DNA of 64,000 bases, taken from positions 1 through 64,000 of the forward strand of contig ARYC01000783.1 of the NCBI GenBank assembly GCA_000711775.1, read 5' to 3'. This stretch comes from Oxytricha trifallax (Eukaryota; Ciliophora; Spirotrichea; Sporadotrichida; Oxytrichidae). The position numbers and the translations under genes were made by a program. The notes under the pieces are model-generated. The model had not been told where the DNA came from and did not search any database. It saw only the letters and a program-made list of their open reading frames with translations. Positions 35,501 through 47,500 of this stretch are shown piece by piece; positions within the stretch are counted from its first letter, which is position 1, and every line of letters begins with the position of its first letter.

Positions 35501-38500
35501 AAATATAAAAAATATTATAACTTTGTCAATAATATTAAAATTTAATTTATTAATCATTTAAAAATGCAATTGATTTTGGATAATTAATTTAAAGGTTGTT
35601 TCCACACACTATGAAAATTATTCTTTCTGGAATGTGCATTACAAATTGACACAATTGTTGGTATTGCTATAATAATAAAGAATTTATCTATTCTCCTCAT
35701 CGAGATAAACCAGTAATTTTTTTAGAGTTAACTAAAATTTACCATATTTATGTTCCTGGAATAATTCGGAAGTATTATGAATAGAAAAGTCTAGTTAAAA
35801 TTGTTGGATCTAGAGTAATATAAATTTATTCTTAAATATTAAATAACTTCTGAACTCATAACTGTCATGATTTTAATATTAATAAAATAGATAAAAATAG
35901 GAAATTCAAGAAATATGTTCAATTTCAAATATATGAGAAACTACAATTGTCATGAATTAGGAGTATTGATAATATTGATTTCATTTAAATTTTAATCTAA
36001 AACTTATTAAATAAATATAAATATATATATATATATAAAGTGGTCTTGAGGTATGGCAGGGTTTTTGGTGTTCTACCGGTAAGTAATTATCAAATTAAAT
36101 AATTATATACTCAAAGATCAATGATTTGCGATGTATCACGAGATAATTCTCAGCTTAGTCACTCACCGCTTTATACCTCTCTCAAATTGATCCATTCTTA
36201 TCTTTCTGATAGGCATGAAACTTTGTATAGAGGAACCCAGCTACAATTGGCGTGTTAAATGGAATGCTACTTTATGTCTGTATCTCTGATTGGCAGAGTA
36301 GACATCTTGACTTAAAAGCATTGGCATCTTCGGGGTCCATTTTGCTAAAGGGCAGAGTGTTAGATGTAATTATAATGAAACATCCATTGTACTTGTAGTT
36401 TATACCTCCGTACTTTTGCTCTATAAAACATCCTTTCACTCTTTATCAACCGTTTCATCCCAGTTATTCCGGATGGTCCAAAAGACTTCGCGTTATTAAT
36501 CTCGTTTGCGATGGGAATCTTTTGCTCCAGGCCATATCATGCTTCATAGGGATGTAAAAATATGAATTTGACTGCACTTATTGTCTACACACTAAAATCT
36601 CTTCTTAAATGCTAGTCATTTTTGTCTTCCCGGTATTGGTTAGCCCGTATATCCACATACTGTGAATCTTCCTGTTTTTCCTTGATTAAAAGCTCATATA
36701 GATCTTCTAGAATGTGAAGATAACCCATAGTCTTTAGATATGAATCTTTTTGTAAACTGGAATTTCGCCGATTTTGTTTAAGTACGGCAATATATTCTAG
36801 TATTGAAGTAATTATTATTGGGGACACTGGATTTTAGATAATTTGATCGTACTAGTTGGTTGAGCTCTATGCCTTTTTTGCAATAGCTACTAAATAAGAT
36901 TAATATGACGATTTTTCCGAATGTACTCCTTCTTTTGACTGTGCCCCTGAAAGCCTCGCGATATATCGTCATTCGTAACATCAACTGCACTTCTTGATCC
37001 TTACACTTGCATTTACAATTTCTTCTCCCACTTAGCAATCAGTTTGCGTTGAATTGCTCGTGGAGTTCAGAAGGTCCTTATATACGCTTTACTCCGCCCA
37101 CTACTGGTGCATATGATAAAATTTTATAATGTTCCAGAAGCTTTACTGTCAGTTTTAATTACTCCCCTATATATTACCTAACGTTTGCGCCTCTTTTCAG
37201 TGAAGTTTGACTCATTGGCTCCAGTTGAGTATCTCTTGAAGTGAATGCTGAGATCGAGCTACTTTTTATATCGATCGGTATAGACTTCGATGTGACTAAA
37301 GCCGAAATTAAACTGGTCATTAAGGCTTGGCGCTGCTTCTATAGGTCCGAACTCCACTCAGTCTGCACCTGTAAAAATTACTAGTGCCCGTTGTGAGACA
37401 TAACTATTACTGTTCTTACCGACTCCTTTGCGAAGTTATAATGTCTTAGAGGCATCTCATTTTTGATTTGATCGTTTCCGGATTTATTTTTTTTTGCACC
37501 ATAAATTTTTAAGTATATAATTAATTTATCATTTAATAATTACTTACTGGTAGACCACCAAAAACCCTGCAAGACTGCTAGACCGCTAGACCACTTTATA
37601 TTTATAATTATCAAATTAGTTTAATATTAAAATCTAAATGAAATTAGTATTGAGGATACTCCTGATTCATGATAGTTGTAGCTAATATATCTAAAATTTA
37701 TCTTTATTTCTAAAATTTTCTATTATTATATATTTTATCAATATTTAAATTTAAAAGTTTTCATTCAAAGACCTCAAATCGAATGTATATCTACAATATT
37801 AAGCTAATTTAACGTACTAATATTTCTAAGATTTTTAATGTTAATAAAACCATAAGAACGACACATTTCTTTGATAACTTCCGGAATTAGTTTATGTGAA
37901 TTATATAATTTATAAAAAACAATTAATATAATAATGTACAATTAAAGGCCCCTATATAATTTTAATTTACATTTAATTATATATTTAATCTAATTGATAA
38001 AAATTAAAATCAATAAAAATAACTCTTTGCAAAAAATAATTAAAATATTTCAGGGAATAAAAACATATGATAAAATTAAAAAAATATCATTTATAAAAAA
38101 AGAGTTTTTTGTATCAAAATTAACAATTTTATATAATTAAAGACATTTGATTATTTACCAAAAATAATAAATTATACTTAACAAAAAATACAATTGTAAG
38201 CTGTAAACGTCATGTGTGAGCTGTTAAAAATTCCTGTGAGCTCTTGACGGCATCTGTGAGCTAATGGCTAAAAAGTTAGCTCCTGATTTTATATTGAGCC
38301 CAGGACGTCATTTCCCATTTATACTAATTGATCATAATTTTATTTTCTTAAACCTGGACAAGTACTATTTGATTCTCTCTCATTGTTAAAGTTTACAATA
38401 TAAATGCCATATCTTAACTTTTTATTAATGTCAAGTTTTTTAGATCCAATATTACGGCGATTAACTTTTCATCAGTAACAAGAATAAACTGATTAGTTTC

Positions 38501-41500
38501 AGAAATAACTGCTTTATATGGATAAATATTTAATATTTCATTCAAAACCCAAAAACCTCTTAATAAGGTTTATAAGTGCTTTGATTTGCAGGAAATACCT
38601 TAGGGGTTGGGTAATTTAAAAGTTTTAATGTGAAATATTTATTAAATGTGTTTAATTTAATCACTCAAAATGCACTTTTGGATCATGTGATAGAGATCTG
38701 ATGTTTATCTTGCTTAAACACAACTGTATCTGCACTATTGATATGTCTGTTCTTGAGTTTGGTTTTATTATTATTGATTCTGCCATACGGTTTATTAATT
38801 GAGATACTCTTGTTCTGTCAATAAATTGCTTTATTCTTTGTTTAGCATCCTTCTCGCACCTTGTAGAGTAGTAATAATCATTGCAGGCAAATCGCACTCT
38901 ATTACTATTATTGCTACTAAAGCCCACACATTTCACTAATATCACTATCTCTCCAGTCTTCTCTTTCTGGATAGTACCCTTAAGTTCCCATTACAGTTCC
39001 AAGCCTTGATACTTCCACTCTTTAGGTTCTGTTGAAATCGATTATTGCTACTCTAAATGGTGAAAAGTTTTATCATTATATTTTCTGGCTTCAAATCTCT
39101 GTGAACCAAACCCTAACTTGGGAAGCTCTTATTACCTTGTACAGTCTAAGTTGCTATGTATCCAGACTACTTATGATTCCTTTGATCAGTAATAAAATCT
39201 CTGAGGGTACTTTCATAGAGTAAGAGTCTGAAATGGCAAGGAGAACATCATCCAGTTTGATTAAGTAACCACACTCTTCAAATTTTGCTTTAGTGATTAC
39301 TTGATACTCATTTATAAACTCAATTTAATATTTATCATTATCAAGAGAAAGTTGAAGGGATACGCTTGTATGCGTATTGATGATCATTGATAACTTTCTT
39401 ATCAAAGGAGTCTTCTAATATAAAGATTTAAAGAGAAGTATTTAAGTCAATTTAAGCAAGAAATGGTATTTTTTTCTATTGAATTTTGACAATTATTTTT
39501 ATATTTCAGATGTAAGTTAGTTTCGTGCCTTCCTTACATTCTCCAACTTTCTTTTTTATTCTGTTACTGCAACATTTGAATATTCCCTTGCTTTTCTTTT
39601 GTTTAAATCTTCAGCTCAACTTCATTCTTTTCAGCTTATATATCTTTCTTGAGAGCTTTTAATATATGCTTCTTCAAGTCTTTTGTATGAGAGTACAGCT
39701 TAAGGCACTCAAAGCAATCATACTTTCGATCAAATTTGTCATGCTTTAAGTATACAGTAGGCTTAGCTCTCTTATAGACCTTCATATGCCTGTGCAAGCT
39801 AGATTTATGAGTGAAGTCTCTTTCACACTTCTCACAAAAATATACTTCAACTTCCTCTACTTACATTTGAATTTCCTTTCTAACTTTCACCTCCTCTTTG
39901 TTTCCAAAACACTTATTGACATTTATTTTCTATTATTAATTTCTTTTTTAATAACTGAGACCTCATGTGATAGCTCTGGTAGTTCTTTTAGAGAGTTTAT
40001 CTCGCAGCAATAACACTTTTTATTGCTGCCAAAGATAATCCTCATTTAGTTTGATGGAAGTGCTGTTGTTTATTTTTATTTTAGCGCTCATTTTAAATTT
40101 TAATTTAATCTATAACTCAAAGCTCATAAGAGAGCTTTGCGACCCTATAATTTTGAAGGGAAATTTTAGAGTATTAGCCAAGAAAAATAAGCACTAAAAG
40201 ACAACCCAACTCTAAATATGGATGAGAAAGTAAGATTTTTTACTATCAATAATAAGTTGATTACAGCAAGTACAGATTTAGGAGGTGCACCAAATTAAGT
40301 ATGTACCAATTTAAATTTAAAAATATGGAACAATAACATTAGAAATTGATATCAATCTCTCAAGTTTGAAACCAGTTCTCAAAACCTTCTCCATATCCTT
40401 CTAAGAGGTTGACCTCCTATAGGGTGCCCATAATTTTTTTAGTAAGTCTTACTGAGGTATATAATTGAAATCAATAAACTTAAATTTGAATATCATTTCT
40501 TAGATCTGTAAACAAGATAGAGTCAATGAATGTTGCAATAAAAAGAGTGCAAGCGCAAGAATTGATTCAAAGATTAGAAGCAAGGAGGATTTGCCTAGTG
40601 CAGCAAGGTAAGGAATTCATTGTAACTAATCTTGATTATGTAGTCGGTTTGTTCTTGTCAACGATGGAAGGCACTAAATATTCATTTTAAGAGCCATACT
40701 CTGCGAAGATAAGAAAGCTTTGTAAAAATAAAATGTAAAGTTTGCAGAGATTCAACTCTATCTAAAAATCTAGTGACTAGCTTATATGATGATGCAATGA
40801 ACGACCCAGAGGATTCGAAGTACCTGTACTAAGAAGCAGTGGTCAAATAAACTACCTGAAAGAAACTATTCCTTTGGCATCCTTGCAACAATTAAAGGTG
40901 ATTAATTAAAAGAATTTTTTAAGAATCTCATAAGAAAAGGCAAATCATCTCTACAGAACATAATGATAAAAACTGCATTAAGATAATGGAAAACTGTCTA
41001 TCAGAGCTGCATAAGCCCCCTTATATTTCAAGTAAGATTTGTAGTTTAACGTTTTAGAAAAATCTGGTATTAGCATATACTTGATTAAGGAATAGAGCGT
41101 GCCTCTCAAAGAGCGAAAGTTATAGACAAAGTATGAAAATATCAAGATACTTTATTCAAATATTTAGCCTCCAGAGTAAAAAAACATAGATGCTAGAGCT
41201 GACAGCAAGAGAAGAGACCTAGGAAGAGGAAAGTAACAGGAGGAAGAAAAGAATGAGAAGCCAGCTCCTACTAAAGAATTTTAAATGAAACTTGTATATT
41301 CATTAACTTAATTATAATACTTATTTATATACATTTACACTATGGCACATATTTAAGCCAACTAATTATCTACTCTCTTTACTAAACTTTAAGTAAAATC
41401 TATTGTATCAATAGGCAGTTCATGCATAAGGTGGTATAGCAGGATTTTCTTGTAATAAATTTTTAATTTACCCCATTAGAACTAAGATTTCAATAAACTA

Positions 41501-44500
41501 TGGACTGTAAGGAGCGTTGAACACTGGCATTAATTTAAGTTATTAATTGCTCTTCCTTGTTTCGTTAGTCTATTGAACAGAAAGATTATCAACAAACAGT
41601 GTAAACTCTAATTCAGGGTACTTCTCTCTCAGCTGCTCAAAGAACTTAATTTACTTCTCTCTCTTAATAGCGATGAAGAATAACATAAGTTTCTAAACCA
41701 GCATCCTCGCTAGTACCTCCAAGTATGCAGTTGTTTATACCTTGATTTTCTAGTCATATATTTCTATAATACTATGTCTCTTATACCAAGACTCCTAGAT
41801 GAAAGTGTAGAAGGTAAACACAGGCTCGTCAGCATGTATAAACTTAATATGATTCTATTAGGCTTTCTGTATTTAAATATAAATACAATTTAGGATATTA
41901 TTGAAAATGGTAGAGGGAAATCAATCACTCTTTTGAACGATTCACACTTTTTTAAGTGATACCATTTTTTAAATATAGATCTTGGCTATTGATAAAGCAG
42001 AGATCTTCAACTCAGAGAATTGGCGAAGAAATAAAATAGCTCTTTGGTCTAATGAGAAGTGAGTAAATATGCTTATATAGAAATTTTGACTACCTTTTAG
42101 TAACTTTTACAACCTCTTAAGCTAAGAAATAAGCTATTTTTGCTTTAATTTTACTACTATATAACATTGAGAACGAATAGTGGATAAACTTCACTATAAG
42201 AGCAGCGCAATAGATTTATAGTTAAATTCTGGTTTGACTTATTCACTGTATAAAATACATATATGTCGCAGTTGAAACACATAATTTATATACTTTTCAT
42301 CATATGAAGACCCCAAATACTTGTAATTTTGTCTTGCATTTATTTAATAACCCCAATCCTTTACAAATTCCCTCCAAACAAAAACACTTATAAACCTCAT
42401 TATGGGTTATTGGGGTTTTGATTGTCAAAAATTATATAAGGTTTAAAAGTACCCTTAATACGAACAGATGGAACTTCCAAATTTAATTTAAGTTTATAAA
42501 ATGTGATTTTTTATTGGGCAAAGGTAAAGCACCAGAAAAATTCTGCTAGAATAAAAACACTCCCCCCTTTTTTTTAAAAAATGTTTTCTGATAGAACTTA
42601 ATTATTTTTGAAAATTTTTTTTAGGATCTAGTCGTACATAGATTATAGCTTTTAAGATAACCATCTTACTATGCCAAATAATCATATATAAAATTATAAT
42701 TTTGGCATTATAATATTTTAAAAACTATTCTTACGAAACATAAAAATTGTCAAAAGCTAATTTATTTTGGTATACAATAATCAATATTATAACCAAGATA
42801 ATTTAATGCTATCAGATATCAGGTTATGGCAAATGTAAATGTATACTTATCTACACATTTGAATTTAAAAAGCTCAAAATCATCTTTGCTTATAAATATT
42901 GATTATTTTACCAAAATCTAAATGAATATGATGTTTTTAAAAAATTTTCTTAGAAATTTTTTTATGCCAAATATTATAAATTATATATGATTATTTGGAT
43001 TAGAAGTAGATTATCTCAAAAGCTGTAATCCGTGACGACTAGTTTTTAAGAAAATTTTGCTTAAGAGATCGAGTTCTATCAGAAAAAACTTATTAAAAAA
43101 TACTTCTATCGGGTGAGTGATTGTCATTCTAGCAACAAATTCTTTGTTTATCTTATAGATGAATTATTTAAGACTCGGATTATCCCAAATAAATCCCTAA
43201 ACTAATTAAAGAGTTTTATTTATGGTATGATTGATGAGTGTAAAATGAGGATATGAGTTGAATTGAAATTTCAAGTATCACTTTCACTCAAATTTTTTTC
43301 ATAATATAGCTATTTCAATTAAATAAATAAATAAAAAGATTATTGTACTTTCATTTAAATTTATAGCTGAATAATTTTCTACATAACATTAAATTTGAAA
43401 TAGAAATAGTAATAATAGAAGAAAAAAAAAGATTAAAGATTTCAACCATGAAAATATAAGTTACCTTGAATCCTATACAAAAATAAATTAGTATAAAAGA
43501 TACACAAATCCCCAAGTATACCATTATGAATAAAAAAATATTTATATTAATTAATGAATTTTTGGGAATTTAATACTACTGAATTTAATTTGTGAAGGAA
43601 TAATACCTTAAAGCCATCGCTATTAAAATGCCATTTTATGAATTTTTTGACTGTCTTAAAAATGTAACAAATTATTAATCTATCGAAGTTTATAATAGTT
43701 TTATTATTTAAAATCTATAATCTCAGTAGCTTTATCCAAATCTAATAATTTATTAAAAGCTGAGTAGTCTCTCTGAACGGTGAGTCAAAGAATACTCTTT
43801 ATAATAATTTTTTTCATATTTTACAAATTTACTTCAACTAAATATAAAAATAATTCATTTATTTGGTCAAACACACCCTAAAAATATTGCTGATAAGAAA
43901 AAGTTTTTTTATAATATGTGAAATTTTAATGGAATATAGAATTTGAATTTAAAAGTGCAAAAAAAAATTAATAAACGCATTTTCTTAAGCATAGTTGGGT
44001 GTTGACGTCATGACGTCCCAGGGTGACGTCATGACGTCCCAACTCATGAATATTAAAATAATCAATACCCCAAAACCCCATGATTGTTTATATATGTTAT
44101 ATTGATTAGAGTAGGGGACTCTTTTTGATTAATTTCATCTTGGTGTTAGACTCAATGTTATTTATTATGATCAGGACAGAGAATTTTATTCTTTTATTTT
44201 ATATTGTCACTACATGTGGATAACTGTTATGGAGAAAATTATCAGGTAAAATAGTTTAAATGAAATCTCATTATTTTGGGTTATTTATATAAATAAACTA
44301 TATAAATTTTAATAAAACTCCTTCTTATAATTCTTTGAGACTCCATTTTTTCATTTTTTGAAATTCTTTTGTTATAATATAGTTTTAGTATTTGAGTAAA
44401 TGATACCAACTGGGCTTTAAATTAAATTAAAACTATTCCATAAAAGCTTCAATATAATATAACCTGGATCTAATTAAGTTTTGGTACTATTAAATTGATT

Positions 44501-47500
44501 TACCAATTATGCTTATAAGGATTTAGTACTAGTACTTATTAAATTAAATCATATATAGTGCTAATTTAATGGAATTAAATTGGTAAAAATAAGGAAATAA
44601 AGCTCTGAAATTTGTTACACTTTTTTTAAACCTTCGCCATTTCGTTAGAGAGTTTACCTCCTATAAGATTTTTTAAAAGAGGTATAAGAATTTATAGACA
44701 TTTTAATACTTATTTTTGAGAATTAAATCCATTTATAATACTTTTAGTTCTAAGAGATTATAAGATTGAAGCTATTAATAACCTTAAAATCACTCATTTC
44801 CAAGAATACTTTTATTTAAATTTTACTTAATTTATTTTTTTTATGTCTTTGGTTAAACATATTTTAATTAAGAACGCAATATAAAGAAATTAAAGTATTG
44901 AATTGAATTTGAAAATAACTTGCGTTGAAAATTTCAAAAAAAATTTTGCATAATATCACAAATTTTTAAATGATTCAATCATTAATTTCCATAAAAATAA
45001 TCATTAAAAGTGATAACATACGAGAAAAATGAATAGAATAAAATAAAAAATGACAATAAAAATTTTCTTTTATTAAAAAATGTGTTTTACCATGTACATA
45101 ATCATGAGATAATTTTAATTTGATTATAGAAATAGATCATAACAAATTTTCATATTTATTTAAACTAGTGTAAAAATGATACTTCCTAACAAAAAGGAAT
45201 CTAGTCTCTAACAATACCCTATTATCAATAGAACACTTATAAATTTTATCATGTGGTTTGAGGATTATGGAATTTTATTATTCTATGTTTTTATATGTTG
45301 GGACGTCCTGACAATCCTGGGACGTCCTGACGACACTGGGATGACCTGACGACCTTGGGACGTCCTGATCGTACCTGGGACGCCCTGACGTCAACACCCA
45401 ACTATGCTTAAGAAAATGCGTTTATTAATTTTTTTTTGCACTTTTAAATTCAAATTCTATATTCCATTAAAATTTCACATATTATAAAAAAACTTTTTCT
45501 TATCAGCAATATTTTTAGGGTGTGTTTGACCAAATAAATGAATTATTTTTATATTTAGTTGAAGGAAATTTGGAAAATATGAAAAAAATTATTATAAAGA
45601 GTATTCTTTGACTCACCGTTCAGAGAGACTACCCTAAAAGCTTAATCATTCTTCAAAGCAATGCATGTCTAATTCTGAACATAACACCCTGTATCTTCAT
45701 ATATTATTGTAAATACTAAATTTCCGCTGTGAAAAAGCAGCACATCAGTATTGCTATCAAATAGTTTAATGAAAAATTGATTTTCCACATCTTTGTAATT
45801 TAATACATAATAATATTTACTTTTTCTTTCTTTATATACAAAAGTATCTGCATCAGCATCATGATAAATGCTTTAAATTTCATTCAGTCAACTTAAATAT
45901 AAGTATAAAATTTAGAAATAAAAAATATATAGGTTATTTGATTGATTAACATTTATTGTTTTAAATTATAATTATTAGAAATGTTATTAATAAAATATAA
46001 TCTAGTACAAAGTAATAATAAGTTTATTATTTTTGCTACTTGGTCAATAAAAATATATTTATATAATTTTAAATTATATAAAATTAACATGCAATATCAA
46101 AGAAATGCTTTCTCTGCAAGTATAAATATCATTTCATTTTAAACCCTAAATATAAAGTAAATTAAAATAAAACTTTTAATAATTATATTAAGAGAAAATG
46201 ATTTTTACATAATTGAAAATCTTATAAATTTATCCAACGAAAACATTTTATATTTTTTTTATTTTCAAGAATTCAATTGAAAGTGATTTTTAACCTTTTT
46301 TGACTGATTAGGTCTTAATTGTTGCAGAAATTAATATTGGTTTGTCATAAAATCAATTTCTTTAAAGGTGTTGTGCTCAACAATTTTAATTAATTTTTTT
46401 ATTCCTGAATCAGAATTAGTATACATTAAATGCTTAGATTTACATTATCTCATTAGGCCTTATATCCTAAAAAACTTTTTCAAAATTACTAAGTTTAAAT
46501 TAAAATCCATTATGTATAATTCATAGTCTGCTTGAATTATAACTGTCCCAAAGGCTTAAATGAGTACATTTTAAATAAAAGTTGAGGGATAAGGATAAAT
46601 TTCAATATCCTCTGTTCTCACCGACACCCCTACCCCTCCCCTACCCCTTGCACACCGACACCCCTCCCCTACCCCCCATAAAATATGCCATTTTATATGA
46701 AAAAATTTAGTCCTACAGCCTTTATCTATTTCCATCATGACATCTCAGTTTCATGACATTTTATATATAAAAAATTATTATCAAATTTTCAAAATTTTTT
46801 CTCATATTTTTAGTCACAAATGTTCTCACCGACACCCCTACCCCTCCCCTACCCCTTGCACACCGACACCCTTCCCCTACCCCCCATAATAAAATATGCC
46901 ATTTTATATTAAAAAATTTAGTCCTACAGCCTTTATCTATTTCCATCATGACATCTCAGTTTCATGACATTTTATATATAAAAAATTATTATCAAATTTT
47001 CAAAATTTTTTCTCATATTTTTAGTCTCAAATACAATAATAATATTTATTTTCCTATGTGAGTATGATACAAAAAAATGGCGAATGTAGTGCAAAATACC
47101 AAAATAAAAATTTTTATTGTATTTAAGACTAAAAATATGAGAAAAAATTTTGAAAATTTGATAATAATTTTTTATATATAAAATGTCATGAAACTGAGAT
47201 GTCATGATGGAAATAGATTAGACTGTGGGACTAATTTTTTTCATATAAAATGGCATATTTTATGGGGGGGGTAGGGGTGTCGGTGTGCAAGGGGTAGGGG
47301 AGGGGTAGGGGTGTCGGTGAGAACAATCCTCTTCAAGTGTTTTTAAATACACTTTTCTGAGAAATATGTAATGACAATCATTGAAAACCACGTTAAAGAC
47401 CTCCCCATGTTTTTTAACTATCTCATCTTTTAAGTAAATTAATTTGTATGTTGCTGAAGTTTATACATGATAATCTATACACGACTACATCAAATCTTGA

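Larger units (their letters stand above)
33915..38318. mobile_element. large foldback with GACGTCCTG ends, hosting FB6 and the helicase element
   Basis: The left end GACGTCCTGAGATCACAAG with CTCACAGAT repeats is mirrored at the right (AGCTCACAGATGCCGTC and GACGTCCTGG in reverse complement). Inner arms at about 35850-36030 and 37610-37750 are also inverted copies (ATGAATTAGGAGTATTGAT versus ATGAATCAGGAGTATCCTC). Between them sits the helicase element; FB6 lies in the left arm. A short plus-strand coding-like stretch near 35610-35850 (KPVIFLELTKIYHIYVPGII) may be a relic gene. Confidence 0.6.
38543..42420. mobile_element. TBE: TBE D, second TBE subfamily, degenerate
   Basis: The 3878-bp element starts CAAAACCCAAAAACCTC, ends TTATTGGGGTTTTG, and is flanked by ATT (38540-38542 and 42421-42423). 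Gene order is kinase (minus), 22-kDa (plus), transposase (minus). Highly similar to TBE C in inverse orientation, including shared defects. Removal with one ATT restores the X2 frame exactly. Confidence 0.93.
43762..45634. mobile_element. FB8, large foldback with GACGTC tandem repeats, hosting TBE F
   Basis: About 280-bp arms, GTAGTCTCTCTGAACGGTGA at left and its inverse at right, continue to tandem repeats at 44007-44044 and 45299-45395. The insert is bounded by TAAAAGCT on both sides (near 43754 and 45635). Removing it gives in-frame DQAFNKLLD in X2, matching X1. TBE F occupies the centre. Confidence 0.85.

Noticed and set aside
39786..40013. 75-aa plus-strand ORF, and 39032-39223
   Set aside because: Antisense of the TBE D zinc-finger/kinase gene.
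45299..45395. Spaced GACGTCC repeats as a CRISPR array
   Set aside because: Units of 19-20 bp are tandem without unique spacers, the mirrored copy lies at the other foldback arm, and the genome is eukaryotic.
46761..47205. Two minus-strand ORFs in FB9
   Set aside because: They share the same C-terminal residues because they lie in the duplicated repeat; composition reflects the repeat, not coding.
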